A stretch of 64,000 nucleotides of DNA, from NCBI RefSeq assembly GCF_007004645.1, contig NZ_ML660019.1, forward strand, positions 1,384,437 to 1,448,436. The letters are read 5' to 3'. The notes below the pieces were generated by a model. The model was not told where the DNA came from and made no database searches. It was given only the letters and a program-made list of their open reading frames with translations. Origin of the DNA: Aliiroseovarius halocynthiae (lineage in GTDB: Bacteria > Pseudomonadota > Alphaproteobacteria > Rhodobacterales > Rhodobacteraceae). Shown piece after piece: positions 16,578-28,080 of the stretch. The translations under genes were made by a program, and so were the position numbers. Within the stretch, counting starts at the first letter, position 1. Each line of letters opens with the position of its first letter.

Positions 16578-19223
16578 TTAGCCCGCCAGAACGGCCTCGG
16601 CGGCCTTGATCGCGTCTTCCGACTTCGACGCATCTGCACCGCCGCCCTGCGCCAGCTCGGGACGACCACCGCCGCCCTTGCCACCCAGTTCGGGCACCGC
16701 CGCCTTCACCAGATCGACCGCCGACAGATTGTCGGTCAGATCGGGGGTCACACCAGCAGCCACAGCAACCTTGCCGTCATTGTCTGAAATGATCAGAACC
16801 GCACCAGATCCCAGAGCGTCTTTCTGTTCATTCACAAGCGCTTGCAGGTCTTTTCCGCCCACGCCGGAAATCGACATGGCCAAGAACTTTACGCCATTGA
16901 TGTCTTTGGCTTCCGCTCCTGCACCCGCAGCTTTGGCAAGTTCGCGTTTCAGCGCAGAGATCTCGTTCTGCAGCGCCTTGCGTTCGTCCATCAGGCCTTT
17001 CACGCGGTCCACAACTTCTTCTGGTTTGGCTTTCAGCATGCCTTGAAGTTCGGACCCACGTGCGGCCTCGGCCTCAATATGGGAGACAGCGGCCTTACCA
17101 GTCAAAGCCTCAATGCGGCGAATGCCAGCGGCAGATGCGCCTTCGGACAGGATCACGCAGATGCCGATATCGCCGGTCTGTTTGACATGAGTACCACCAC
17201 AAAGTTCAATCGAGTAGGTTTCACCACCTGCACCTTTACCCGTCGCCGCATGTCCCATCGAGACCACGCGGACCTCGTCACCATATTTCTCGCCAAACAG
17301 CGCCTGCGCACCAATGTCGCGCGCGTCATCCGGGGTCATGATCCGGGTTTCAACAGGCGTGTTTTGACGGATATAGGTGTTCACCTCGCGGGCGATATTA
17401 CCAAGCTCTTGCGCACTCACCGCTTTGTTGTGGCTGAAATCGAAACGCAGACGGTCCGGTGCATTCAGCGACCCGCGCTGCGCGACATGTTCGCCCAGCT
17501 CATTGCGTAAAGCCTCGTGCAGCAGGTGCGTAGCCGAATGGTTGGCCCGAATAGCCGTGCGGCGCAGGTGATCCACGGCCAGCTCAGCGCCCTGCCCGCG
17601 TGTGATTTCTCCGCTGTCGACTTTCGCGATATGGATGAACACATCCGCCACCTTCTTGGTATCTGTCACATGAACCGAACCGCTTTCCGTACGGATCAGA
17701 CCGGTATCGCCGACCTGACCACCACTTTCGGCATAGAACGGTGTCTGATTGACGACGATCTGCACGTCGTCACCCGCCTTTACGCAGTCAACGGGTTTAC
17801 CGTCCTGAACCAGTGCCCGAATCTGCCCTTCGGCATGCTCGGTGTCATAACCAAGAAACTCGGTCACGCCGTGTTCTTCGGCAATGTCAAACCAGATGGT
17901 GGCGTCCGCAGCTTCGCCCGAACCGGACCATGCCGCGCGGGCGCGCGCTTTTTGTTCTTCCATCGCGGCGTCAAAACCGGGCTGATCTACGCCCAGCCCT
18001 TTTTCGCGCAGCGCATCCTGCGTCAGGTCCAGCGGGAAGCCGTAAGTGTCATAGAGTTTAAACGCCGTTTCGCCGGGAAGGTCCGCACCTTCAGCCAGAC
18101 CAGACACTTCGTCATCCAGCAGTTTCAATCCACGGTCCAGCGTCTTCTTAAACCGGGTTTCTTCGTTCAGAAGCGTTTCTTCGATCATCGCCTGACCGCG
18201 CGCCAGCTCGGGATAGGCCTGCCCCATCTGGGCCACAAGCTCGGGCACTAGACGGTGCATGACCGGGTCTTTCGCACCCAACAGATGCGCATGACGCATC
18301 GCCCGGCGCATGATGCGGCGCAGCACATAACCACGGCCTTCATTCGACGGCATTACACCATCCGCAATCAGGAACGAGGTCGAGCGCAGATGGTCCGCGA
18401 TCACACGGTGATGCACGTTCTTGTCCCCAAAGGGATCTACGCCTGTCGCGTGGGCAGAAGCCTCGATCAACGCCTTGAACAGGTCCGTGTCATAGTTGTC
18501 ATGGCTGCCCTGAAGCAGCGCGCCGATACGCTCCAGCCCCATGCCGGTGTCGATCGACTGCATCTCAAGATCGATCATCGAACCGTCTTCGAACTGCTCG
18601 TTCTGCATGAACACGATATTCCAGATCTCGATGAAACGATCGCCATCTTCTTCCGGGCTGCCGGGAGGGCCGCCCCAGATGTGTTCGCCGTGGTCGTAGA
18701 AAATCTCGGTACACGGACCGCAAGGGCCGGTCGGGCCCATTTGCCAGAAATTGTCGGACGTCGCGATGCGGATGATCCGGTCCTCGGGCACGCCCAGGCT
18801 TTTCCAGATGTTAAACGCCTCGTCATCGGTGTGATAAACCGTGACATACAGCTTCTCTTTCGGGATCCGAAATTCCTTGGTGATCAGGTTCCACGCGAAC
18901 GGAATGGCGTCCTTCTTGAAGTAATCGCCGAAGCTGAAATTCCCCAGCATCTCAAAGAACGTGTGGTGACGCGCCGTATACCCCACATTGTCCAGATCAT
19001 TGTGCTTACCGCCAGCGCGCACACATTTCTGGGCAGTCGTCGCACGCACATAGTCGCGCTTTTCGACCCCGGTGAAGAGGTTTTTAAACTGCACCATGCC
19101 CGAGTTCACGAACATCAGTGTCGGGTCATTTCGCGGCACCAGCGGAGAGCTGTCCACGATCGTATGCCCTTCGCGTTCAAAATAGTTCAGGAAGGTCGAA
19201 CGGATATCGTTGAGGCTGGCCAT
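16578..19223 (-). CDS. alaS: alanyl-tRNA synthetase
   Basis: An 881-residue class II synthetase of normal length that charges tRNA-Ala. The N-terminal catalytic core begins [21 protein letters not shown]; the editing domain carries the zinc site [11 protein letters not shown] (about 560-570) and CGGTHV (about 667-672); a Gly-rich C-Ala domain ends the protein ([16 protein letters not shown], 847-862). It is read from its own transcript after the recA terminator and ends at a strong terminator. Confidence 0.98.
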   Translation of the reverse strand: MASLNDIRSTFLNYFEREGHTIVDSSPLVPRNDPTLMFVNSGMVQFKNLFTGVEKRDYVRATTAQKCVRAGGKHNDLDNVGYTARHHTFFEMLGNFSFGDYFKKDAIPFAWNLITKEFRIPKEKLYVTVYHTDDEAFNIWKSLGVPEDRIIRIATSDNFWQMGPTGPCGPCTEIFYDHGEHIWGGPPGSPEEDGDRFIEIWNIVFMQNEQFEDGSMIDLEMQSIDTGMGLERIGALLQGSHDNYDTDLFKALIEASAHATGVDPFGDKNVHHRVIADHLRSTSFLIADGVMPSNEGRGYVLRRIMRRAMRHAHLLGAKDPVMHRLVPELVAQMGQAYPELARGQAMIEETLLNEETRFKKTLDRGLKLLDDEVSGLAEGADLPGETAFKLYDTYGFPLDLTQDALREKGLGVDQPGFDAAMEEQKARARAAWSGSGEAADATIWFDIAEEHGVTEFLGYDTEHAEGQIRALVQDGKPVDCVKAGDDVQIVVNQTPFYAESGGQVGDTGLIRTESGSVHVTDTKKVADVFIHIAKVDSGEITRGQGAELAVDHLRRTAIRANHSATHLLHEALRNELGEHVAQRGSLNAPDRLRFDFSHNKAVSAQELGNIAREVNTYIRQNTPVETRIMTPDDARDIGAQALFGEKYGDEVRVVSMGHAATGKGAGGETYSIELCGGTHVKQTGDIGICVILSEGASAAGIRRIEALTGKAAVSHIEAEAARGSELQGMLKAKPEEVVDRVKGLMDERKALQNEISALKRELAKAAGAGAEAKDINGVKFLAMSISGVGGKDLQALVNEQKDALGSGAVLIISDNDGKVAVAAGVTPDLTDNLSAVDLVKAAVPELGGKGGGGRPELAQGGGADASKSEDAIKAAEAVLAG

Positions 19224-19310
19224 TTTGTCTCGTCTCTTATGCGCTTTCTCACCCGTTTACCCGCGTGCGTGCGTGCTGTCCACAGGGGGAACCGATCGCG
19301 GATGGGCAAA

Positions 19311-19341
19311 GAAAAAGGGCCGGCGCAGTTGCCAGCCCTTT
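19311..19341 (-). terminator. Rho-independent terminator after recA
   Basis: Read on the minus strand, an 11-bp stem (19331-19341 with 19314-19324, one T-G pair) on a 6-base loop is followed by a T-rich tail (complement of 19308-19316). It is 21 bases past the recA stop. Confidence 0.85.
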
Positions 19342-19361
19342 GATCAAATTTTCAGGTCTGA

Positions 19362-20438
19362 TTACGCCTCAAGCAGACCGTCATCGTCATCGCCTTTCTC
19401 ATGTTCTGGCATATCGAAATCCAGACCATGTGCGGCACGGATCTTGTCTTCAATCTGAAGCGCAGTGCGTTTGTGTTCACGCAGGTAGTTCTTGGCGTTC
19501 TCACGCCCCTGCCCGATCCGTTCATCCCCATAGCTGAACCACGCGCCGGATTTCTCGACCACGCCAGCTTTCACGCCAAGGTCCAGAAGCTCGCCCATCT
19601 TCGAGATGCCTTCGCCATACATGATGTCGAATTCAACCTGCTTGAAGGGCGGTGCCACCTTGTTTTTCACGACTTTCACGCGGGTGGCGTTGCCGACAAC
19701 CTCATCACGATCCTTGATCGCGCCGATGCGGCGGATGTCCAGACGGACCGAGCTATAGAATTTCAGCGCGTTACCGCCGGTCGTCGTTTCTGGGCTGCCA
19801 AACATCACGCCGATTTTCATGCGAATCTGGTTAATGAAGATCACCATGCAGTTGGATCGAGCGATGGACGAGGTCAGCTTACGCATTGCTTGGCTCATCA
19901 AGCGGGCCTGAACGCCAACATTGCTGTCGCCCATATCGCCTTCTAGTTCGGATTTCGGCGTCAACGCCGCAACCGAGTCGACCACAACCATGTTTACAGC
20001 GCCCGAGCGCACCAGCGTATCGACGATTTCCAGCGCCTGTTCACCGGTGTCAGGCTGCGAGATCAGCAATTCGTCCAGATCAACGCCCAGCTTCTTGGCA
20101 TATTGCGGGTCCAGTGCGTGCTCTGCATCCACAAAGGCACAAACACCGCCCTTTTTCTGTTCTTCTGCCACACAGTGCAGTGTCAGCGTCGTCTTACCCG
20201 AGCTTTCGGGGCCATAGATCTCGACGACCCGACCTTTTGGAAGACCACCGATGCCAAGCGCAATGTCCAACCCAAGCGACCCGGTCGAGGTCGATTCGAT
20301 CTCGGACACCGGGTTATCCGCGCCAAGCTTCATAATCGAGCCCTTGCCGAACTGACGTTCGATTTGGGCCAGCGCACTGTCGAGCGCCTTTTTCTTGTCG
20401 CTGTCTTTCTTCATTTCAAAAATGTCCGCCGTTGCCAT
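19362..20438 (-). CDS. recA: RecA recombinase
   Basis: A 358-residue RecA: strand exchange in recombination and coprotease for LexA. The Walker A motif is [10 protein letters not shown] (76-85). [23 protein letters not shown] carries the Walker B and loop L1 region, and the C-terminal tail is acidic ([10 protein letters not shown]). A GTTC-N7-GTTC SOS box lies 52 bases upstream of the start, so it is LexA-controlled. Confidence 0.99.
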   Translation of the reverse strand: MATADIFEMKKDSDKKKALDSALAQIERQFGKGSIMKLGADNPVSEIESTSTGSLGLDIALGIGGLPKGRVVEIYGPESSGKTTLTLHCVAEEQKKGGVCAFVDAEHALDPQYAKKLGVDLDELLISQPDTGEQALEIVDTLVRSGAVNMVVVDSVAALTPKSELEGDMGDSNVGVQARLMSQAMRKLTSSIARSNCMVIFINQIRMKIGVMFGSPETTTGGNALKFYSSVRLDIRRIGAIKDRDEVVGNATRVKVVKNKVAPPFKQVEFDIMYGEGISKMGELLDLGVKAGVVEKSGAWFSYGDERIGQGRENAKNYLREHKRTALQIEDKIRAAHGLDFDMPEHEKGDDDDGLLEA

Positions 20439-20489
20439 GTCTTGCCCTCACTTATTCCACACCCGCCGACAAGCGGCAATCAATGGATT

Positions 20490-20504
20490 GTTCTTGACTT
20501 GTTC
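20490..20504. promoter_or_regulatory. SOS (LexA) box of the alphaproteobacterial type
   Basis: GTTC-TTGACTT-GTTC reads on the plus strand at 20490-20504; on the recA strand it is GAAC-N7-GAAC. The GTTC-N7-GTTC direct repeat is the LexA site described for Rhodobacter and other alphaproteobacteria. It lies between the candidate recA promoter and the recA start. Confidence 0.85.
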
Positions 20505-20513
20505 TTCATGACT

Positions 20514-20541
20514 GTATGAGTACAAAATAGGAACAATTCAA
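20514..20541 (-). promoter_or_regulatory. candidate recA promoter
   Basis: On the minus strand TTGAAT (complement of 20536-20541) is followed after 16 bases by TCATAC (complement of 20514-20519). The -10 is weak, but the position, with the SOS box starting about 10 bases downstream of it, is right for repression by LexA. Confidence 0.4.
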
Positions 20542-20686
20542 GTTAAGTTTTCAGATAGGACGATTTTAGAATCTATTGGTAACCAAGACCTTAACAGACG
20601 AGAGGCTTCATCTCTTCTGCCATTCAGGTGAAAATTATCGTTTTTTATCTGACACCTGCAGCAACTCACCAGGCCCGCCAGACCCA

Positions 20687-23146
20687 TTAGTGCATCTGTT
20701 CGTTCACCGTTGCCGTTAAATCCGTCAAAGAAAACGGCTTCGGCAAGAAAACAGAATTGGGAATGCGGGCCTGATGATCAGAAACCGAATCCTCGGCATA
20801 TCCCGATACGAAGACCACTTTGACATCGGGGCGATCAATAAGTGCTTTGGCCACCCAAGTTGGACCATCCATCCCGGGCATTATGACATCCGTAACAAAC
20901 ACATCTACCTTCAAAGCCGTATCATCCAGAATCTGCAAGGCTTGCTCGGCGCAGTCGGCTTCAAGAACGGCAAACCCACGCATCCTGAGCGCGCGCGACG
21001 CAAAAGCGCGCACCGGCGCCTCATCCTCGACCAACAATACGACTCCACCACCTTCGTCCTCATGCTGTTGGGCGATGACCGGCGCAATCTGTGATGCGTC
21101 TGAGACCTGAATTCCGGTGCTTGACGCGAGCGAAGCCGCATCCGTCTTCAACAATGTAGACGCTTCTTGCCCAGCAGGATCAATGCCGGCATCTGACGCA
21201 GTCGGGGCATCTTCTGGCTGCGCATCTGTCGCTTCGGCGTCTTCAAATGGCGTATCCTCGTCACGGCTGACCGGAAAATACAGCGTGAATGTCGTACCTT
21301 GATCCAACAACGAGTCGACAAAAATATAGCCCCCCATCTGCTTGACGATTCCATACGCCATGGACAATCCCAACCCGGTGCCTTTGCCTGCTTTTTTCGT
21401 AGTAAAGAACGGCTCGAAAATCTTGCCAATTTTGTCCGCCGGAATGCCTGTCCCCTGATCGATCACCCGAATAGCGACATATTCCCCGGCAGGCACGCTG
21501 GCCCGATCCCGTAGAAGTGCGCTTTCCAACACCACATTGCGGGTCTCTACGCGAACTGTCCCACCGTCCTGCATGGCGTCGCGCGCATTTACCACCAGGT
21601 TCATTATCACCTGATCCAGCTGTCGACGATCAGCGCGAATGGGCAACAGAGCAACGTCGTGATCCAGCTGCAACGAGATTTTCTCGCCCACCAAACGGTT
21701 TAGCAGGTGGGTGAGATCGGACAGGGAATCGGTCAGCAGCAGGCTCTCGGGCCGCAATGTTTGCTTGCGAGAGAATGCGAGAAGCTGGCGCACCAACGCC
21801 GCCGCACGATTGGCGTTCTGAATAATCTGAGACAAGTCGGAATAGGCAGGGTCCTGTTCATCCCGCCCCATCATAAGAAGATCGCAGTGACCTGAGATGG
21901 CAGTTAGCAAGTTATTGAAATCATGTGCAACGCCGCCCGCCAATTGGCCAATCGCCTCCATCTTCTGGCTTTGAACGAACTGGGCTTCAAGCGATTTCAG
22001 TTCGGTCGCATCTTGCAGTACCGCGACCAGTGCCGTGCCGTTTTCTTCGGTGATCTGCGCAAGCGAAATCTGGATGAACACATCTTCGTCCAGACGGGTT
22101 GCGCGGACAATCTCGGACCGGCCCAGATGGCGGCCTGAATGCGCCTCGCGCAGCCATTCGGACACAGGTCGCCCCAACCCTTCAACCTGATCTGCCATCA
22201 GCGAGCCAATAGCGTCGCAATCGCCTAAAAGGTCGCGAGCACGCCGGTTGGCCATGGTGATGCGTCCAGCCACATCTAATTTCAGCAACGGAACAGGCAG
22301 TCCATCAATAAATGCCCATTCTTCTGACGACAGCTCGGGCGCTGAACTGGGCGGCAACAAATAGATCTCGCGCCGTCCGGCAGTGGTTGGAATTTCGCAT
22401 ACCAACGCAGGAACTTTACCGTCGCGGCCGGACACGTGCATGATTGTTCCGGGCTGAATGGGCAATTCAGTGAAAACGCGATCCAGTGTGGTTTCACGCC
22501 CACCCAGTAGATTTCGAGCGGCTTCATTCATGAACAAAACCGTCCCGGTCTTTGACACCGTCATCATGGGAAGGCTGATATGTTCACCAACCTGTACACC
22601 CGCGCCACCATGAGAAAGCTGATCAATTCGCCAAAGGAAGCCATCATTGCGCACAAGATGAGCCTGTACACGCAAGCGCCCACGCGCCGTATTGACCTCT
22701 TCCCTCGCAGTGCCTTTTGCCTGCGCGCGCCCCTGCAAACGATACAGAACCGAGGCAGGCGCTGCGAAGACATCGGACAGCTGTGAAGACAGCGCGTCGA
22801 TACCCGTCGTATCCAGCAATTGGTCCGCGGCGCGGTTGCGGTAAATCACTGCACCGTCCGGGTCAGTCAGGACGACTGCTGTGCTGTCGTCTTCGGCCAA
22901 ATCGGTCAACACACCCCTGAATCGTTCACGGCGCATGTTCTGGACGGCAGACAATGTCCGCACGATCACGGCCAGGCACACAAAGGTCAGCCCGGTGACA
23001 ACAAGTCCTAATCCAAGCGACGGCGCCGAAACAAACCAAGACGCCCCTAAAAGCACGGCCCCGATCATCATCAGGGAAAGGGTCCGCGGCGCGAGCCGAA
23101 GCGCGGCATGTGTAAAGGGGTGCGAGGTGAAGGCAGTACTCTGCAC
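20687..23146 (-). CDS. cckA: hybrid histidine kinase CckA
   Basis: An 819-residue membrane hybrid kinase. Two transmembrane segments are near the N-terminus (about 22-39 and 44-63). PAS-like domains follow at ~75-175, 180-265 and 275-385. The HisKA box is QLAGGVAHDFNNLLTAI with phospho-His408, then the HATPase domain (NARDAMQDGG, GTGLGLSMAYGIVKQMGG). An acidic linker of about 70 residues leads to a C-terminal receiver domain with phospho-Asp753 (VFVTDVIMPGMDG). Domain order and the AHDFNNLLTAI box are those of CckA, which through ChpT sets CtrA phosphorylation. GTG start with GAGGAGG 6 bases upstream. A CtrA-type box lies 44-59 bases before the start. Confidence 0.9.
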   Translation of the reverse strand: MQSTAFTSHPFTHAALRLAPRTLSLMMIGAVLLGASWFVSAPSLGLGLVVTGLTFVCLAVIVRTLSAVQNMRRERFRGVLTDLAEDDSTAVVLTDPDGAVIYRNRAADQLLDTTGIDALSSQLSDVFAAPASVLYRLQGRAQAKGTAREEVNTARGRLRVQAHLVRNDGFLWRIDQLSHGGAGVQVGEHISLPMMTVSKTGTVLFMNEAARNLLGGRETTLDRVFTELPIQPGTIMHVSGRDGKVPALVCEIPTTAGRREIYLLPPSSAPELSSEEWAFIDGLPVPLLKLDVAGRITMANRRARDLLGDCDAIGSLMADQVEGLGRPVSEWLREAHSGRHLGRSEIVRATRLDEDVFIQISLAQITEENGTALVAVLQDATELKSLEAQFVQSQKMEAIGQLAGGVAHDFNNLLTAISGHCDLLMMGRDEQDPAYSDLSQIIQNANRAAALVRQLLAFSRKQTLRPESLLLTDSLSDLTHLLNRLVGEKISLQLDHDVALLPIRADRRQLDQVIMNLVVNARDAMQDGGTVRVETRNVVLESALLRDRASVPAGEYVAIRVIDQGTGIPADKIGKIFEPFFTTKKAGKGTGLGLSMAYGIVKQMGGYIFVDSLLDQGTTFTLYFPVSRDEDTPFEDAEATDAQPEDAPTASDAGIDPAGQEASTLLKTDAASLASSTGIQVSDASQIAPVIAQQHEDEGGGVVLLVEDEAPVRAFASRALRMRGFAVLEADCAEQALQILDDTALKVDVFVTDVIMPGMDGPTWVAKALIDRPDVKVVFVSGYAEDSVSDHQARIPNSVFLPKPFSLTDLTATVNEQMH

Positions 23147-23189
23147 GATTGACCCTCCTCAGAATCGCCCTCTTTTCTGAAAGAAGAGG

Positions 23190-23205
23190 GTTAAAGCCCG
23201 ATTAA
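23190..23205 (-). promoter_or_regulatory. CtrA box upstream of cckA
   Basis: On the minus strand the sequence is TTAA-TCGGGCT-TTAAC, an exact match to the full CtrA consensus TTAA-N7-TTAAC (established in Caulobacter and used in Rhodobacterales). It lies 44-59 bases upstream of the cckA GTG start, next to a TATATT that could be a -10 element. Occupancy there could repress or activate cckA. Confidence 0.6.
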
Positions 23206-23245
23206 TATAGGAAGGTTAGCAACCTTAGGTAGTTTTTGCCAAGCG

Positions 23246-24406
23246 CTAACTGCTTGTAAGTTGGGCGATATAAAAACCGTCCCCACCATCACGCGGCGTG
23301 AATTGGCGTTCTGCTATCAAAGAAAAGCCTGCATTTCTTGACAGAAACGCCTGAACTTGAGCACTGTTTTCGTCCGTCAAAACCGAGCAGGTCGCATAGG
23401 CCATCGTCCCGCCAGAACACACAAAATCCGGCATCGCAGTCAGGATGTCACGTTGTGCTGCATAGATCTGTTCCAGCTTTTCAGACGTCAGCAGCCACTT
23501 TCCATGTGGCGCACGTCGCCAAGACCCACTTCCCGAACATGGCGCGTCTGCCAAGACCAAATCGAAACCGGACAAGTCTACCATATCTGAATTCCGGACC
23601 CGTTGAATGCTCACACCCGCCCGTGCGGCGCGGTCCGGGATGTCTTTCATCCGCTCCCACGACAGATCATGCGCGGTCACATAGGCCCCAAGCGCGGCCA
23701 TCGCCAATGCCTTGCCGCCGCCCCCTGCGCAATAATCCAGAACACGCATGCCGGGCTGAATATCCAGCGCCTCGATCACCGCCTGTGAGGCCGCATCTTG
23801 AAGCTCAACATACCCGTCAAGAAAGGCGCGTGACAGTTTGATTTTGCGCGGATTTTTCACAATTTCAAGCGCAGTGCCAGCCAGCTCACACAGTTGCGCC
23901 TCGATCCCATCCTCGGCCAGAATCGAGGCGGCTTGTTCGCGAGTGCATTTCGCAAGATTGGCGCGGACAAACACGGGTGCCCGGCTGCGCAAACTGCCCA
24001 GAACGGTATCTGCATCAGCCCCTAAACTGCGATCGAACTGGGGTAAAAGCCAATCCGGGCAATCCAGCGCCTCGGCGCGCGACATCTGGGCGTTCACGGC
24101 CAGCTCAGCATCGCTCAGCTTTGCGGGCGCGTGCCCCTCGCCCGAGAAAAGCTCGGCGGGATCCAACCCCTGCCCGCGCAGAAGCCCAATCATCACCGCA
24201 CGCCCATCCGTGCCGCCACCAAGCGCTTGCGCGGACCGCAGCCGACGCAGCGCGTCAAAGACGTGATCACGAATGGCTGCACGGTCTTTTGACCCCGCAA
24301 AACGGTGGCCGCGTGCCCAGCCGGTCAGAGCTTGCTCGACCGGTGTGCCGGACAGATAGCTGTCCAGCACTTCGATCGCAGCGGCCACACGCGCGCCGGG
24401 CGTCAT
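23246..24406 (-). CDS. RsmB/NOP-family RNA (cytosine-C5) methyltransferase
   Basis: A 386-residue protein. The SAM-binding motif is VLDYCAGGGGKALAMAA (222-238). The two cysteines of the m5C mechanism are both present: Cys290 in LADAPCSGSGSW and Cys340 in YATCSVLTDEN. A NusB-like N-terminal region (1-120) is consistent with RsmB, which methylates C967 of 16S rRNA, although E. coli RsmB is longer (429). Gene order guaB-rsmB-cckA on one strand with a 21-base gap to guaB suggests cotranscription with guaB. The precise rRNA position is not provable from here. Confidence 0.88.
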   Translation of the reverse strand: MTPGARVAAAIEVLDSYLSGTPVEQALTGWARGHRFAGSKDRAAIRDHVFDALRRLRSAQALGGGTDGRAVMIGLLRGQGLDPAELFSGEGHAPAKLSDAELAVNAQMSRAEALDCPDWLLPQFDRSLGADADTVLGSLRSRAPVFVRANLAKCTREQAASILAEDGIEAQLCELAGTALEIVKNPRKIKLSRAFLDGYVELQDAASQAVIEALDIQPGMRVLDYCAGGGGKALAMAALGAYVTAHDLSWERMKDIPDRAARAGVSIQRVRNSDMVDLSGFDLVLADAPCSGSGSWRRAPHGKWLLTSEKLEQIYAAQRDILTAMPDFVCSGGTMAYATCSVLTDENSAQVQAFLSRNAGFSLIAERQFTPRDGGDGFYIAQLTSS

Positions 24407-24427
24407 ATCAGGATCCCCATCACCGGC

Positions 24428-25912
<1,485 letters not shown>

Positions 25913-26077
25913 CTATCTCATGGGTTGGGCCATTTGGAAAGGGGTGAGGTGATATTTCTGCCTCGAAAAGCCCTGTTTTCCATAGACCACCCAATTCAAA
26001 CGATGCGCAGGGGTTTGACAATCCGCCTGCGCCGTGGGCTTCTAGACAAGAACAAATGTGAACACAGAGAGGCGCAG

Positions 26078-27262
26078 ATGGAATTGTCGACCCGCATTCG
26101 CGGTATTCTGGACGGGGGCGATGACGGCTGGGGTGTATTCTATAAAGCCCGCGAGATGCGCACGGCTGGCATAGATGTGACCGAGCTGACCATCGGTGAA
26201 CATGACATCCGCACCGACCCCAAAATCCTGACCGCCATGTATGATGCAGCCATCGGGGGCCATACGGGTTATGCGGATATTCCCGGCACGCCCGCGCTGC
26301 GCGACGCGGTGGCCCAGCGGGTCAAGGATCACACCCACGTGCCAACCACGCGCCAGAACGTGCTGATCACGCCCGGTGGGCAAGCCGCTCTGTTTGCGTC
26401 CCATATGGCTGCCTGCGATGATGGCGACACAGCGCTGTTCATTGATCCACACTATGCCACCTATCCCGGCACGATCAGGTCAGTCGGGGCTAAAGCGGTG
26501 GCGGTGCCTGCGCGATCTCGCGACGGGTTCCAGCCTGATCTAGACGCAGTGCGCGATGCGGCCAAGGGGGCCAAAAGCCTACTGATCAACACACCAAACA
26601 ATCCAACCGGTGTGATCTATTCCGACGACACGCTGCACGGTCTGGCCGAAATCTGCCGGGATGAGGATCTGTGGCTGATCTCGGACGAGGTCTATGACAG
26701 TCAGGTGTGGCACGGCGCCCACCTGTCGCCTCGCGCCCTGCCCGGCATGGCCGAGCGCACACTGGTCGTTGGCTCGATGTCGAAAAGTCACGCGATGACG
26801 GGAAGCCGCCTTGGCTGGATCATCGGCCCGGACGAGGCCATTGCCCATCTGGCGACGCTGGCGATCAACACCAACTACGGCGTCGCGGGATTCATTCAAG
26901 ACGCGGCCCTTTTTGCCCTGCGCCAAGGGCCAGGGTTCGAGGCTGAAATCGCCGCCCCGTTCCGCCGCCGTCGTGACGCAGCAACGCCGCTCTTCTCGGG
27001 CCAAGAGGCCGCCCGCCTGATCCCGTCTGACGGCGCGATGTATCTGATGGCAGACATCCGCGCCACCGGCCTATCCGGCGAGGAATTCGCCCTGCGCCTG
27101 CTGGATGAGGAACACATCGCCGTCATGCCCGGCGAAAGCTTCGGACACGCCGCCGCGGGCCATATCCGCATCGCCATGACCATCAACGATGATCGCTTTC
27201 TGGACGCAGTTGAGCGTCTGATCCGATTTGCAAACGCGTTGACAGCTGGAGACAAAACATGA
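26078..27262 (+). CDS. class I/II PLP-dependent aminotransferase
   Basis: A 394-residue fold-type I aminotransferase. Key residues: PLP Lys236 in VGSMSKSHAMTGSRLGW, Asn174 in NTPNNPTGV, Asp203 in LISDEVYD and the terminal arginine in GHIRIAM. It resembles aspartate-type (group I-gamma) transaminases; the substrate is not readable. The start at 26078 follows GAGAGGCG. The stop overlaps the next gene's start by ATGA, so it is cotranslated with the PEP-mutase-like gene, which suggests a shared catabolic pathway, e.g. of an amino acid giving an alpha-keto acid. Confidence 0.88.
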   Translation: MELSTRIRGILDGGDDGWGVFYKAREMRTAGIDVTELTIGEHDIRTDPKILTAMYDAAIGGHTGYADIPGTPALRDAVAQRVKDHTHVPTTRQNVLITPGGQAALFASHMAACDDGDTALFIDPHYATYPGTIRSVGAKAVAVPARSRDGFQPDLDAVRDAAKGAKSLLINTPNNPTGVIYSDDTLHGLAEICRDEDLWLISDEVYDSQVWHGAHLSPRALPGMAERTLVVGSMSKSHAMTGSRLGWIIGPDEAIAHLATLAINTNYGVAGFIQDAALFALRQGPGFEAEIAAPFRRRRDAATPLFSGQEAARLIPSDGAMYLMADIRATGLSGEEFALRLLDEEHIAVMPGESFGHAAAGHIRIAMTINDDRFLDAVERLIRFANALTAGDKT

Positions 27263-28077
27263 CCGACACCAATCGCGGCACCGCCTTTCGCGCCCTGCAC
27301 CAGAAGGGCAATCCGTTCATCCTTGCCAATGCATGGGACATTGGCAGTGCCAAGATGCTGGCAGCCTTGGGAGCCGAGGCCATCGCGACATCCTCGGCCG
27401 CGCATGCATTTACGCTGGGTCGCCCCGATATGGGCCATGTGACCCGCGACGAGGCTTTGTCCCACGCGCAGGATCTGGTGGCGGCGGTCAATGTCCCAGT
27501 CTCGGGTGATTTCGAAAATGGGTTCGGAGATGACCCAGACACCTGCGCCGAAACCGTGAAACTGGCCTATGAGGCGGGGTTGGCTGGCATCTCGATCGAA
27601 GATACCGCCCTGCCCGCTGCAACGCCTTACGCCCGCGACTTGGCTATCGAGCGGATCCGCGCGGCCAGCGCCGTCGCCCGCGCCCTTCCGGGCGATTTCG
27701 TACTGGTCGCCCGCGCGGATGGCGTGATGAACGGGCAATATGATCTGGACGAGGCGCTGGCGCGAATGAAAGGGTATGAAGAGGCAGGGGCCGATTGTCT
27801 TTACACACCTCTGCCCGGCACGCTTGAAGATCAGGCGGCGATCTGCGCGTCAACAGATCTGCCGGTAAATGCTCTGGCCGCAGGCCCATTCACCCAGCAT
27901 AGCCGTGCTGATTTTGCCAAAGCAGGCGTCGCCCGGATCTCGCTGGGCTCAGCGCTGGTGCGCGTGACGCATCGCGCGATCTTTGACGCGGCACAGGACA
28001 TGTTTGGAAGCGGAGATTTCAGTCTGCTTGGTCAAGGGATCTCTGGCGGACAGATCGATACACTGCTTAAGGGTTAG
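27259..28077 (+). CDS. isocitrate lyase/PEP mutase superfamily protein
   Basis: A 272-residue TIM-barrel enzyme. Marks are ANAWDIGSAKMLAALGAEAIATSS (23-46), the metal site region SGDFENGFGDDPD (82-94, with Asp84 and Glu86) and IEDTALP (114-120). It lacks the KKCGH-type signature of isocitrate lyase, so it is more like the oxaloacetate decarboxylase, 2-methylisocitrate lyase or phosphonomutase branches. Start overlaps the aminotransferase stop. The substrate is unknown. Confidence 0.85.
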   Translation: MTDTNRGTAFRALHQKGNPFILANAWDIGSAKMLAALGAEAIATSSAAHAFTLGRPDMGHVTRDEALSHAQDLVAAVNVPVSGDFENGFGDDPDTCAETVKLAYEAGLAGISIEDTALPAATPYARDLAIERIRAASAVARALPGDFVLVARADGVMNGQYDLDEALARMKGYEEAGADCLYTPLPGTLEDQAAICASTDLPVNALAAGPFTQHSRADFAKAGVARISLGSALVRVTHRAIFDAAQDMFGSGDFSLLGQGISGGQIDTLLKG

Positions 28078-28080
28078 CCC

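Noticed and set aside
18255-19343. 362-codon plus-strand frame opposite alaS
   Set aside because: Antisense to the conserved catalytic part of alaS; composition typical of a shadow frame.
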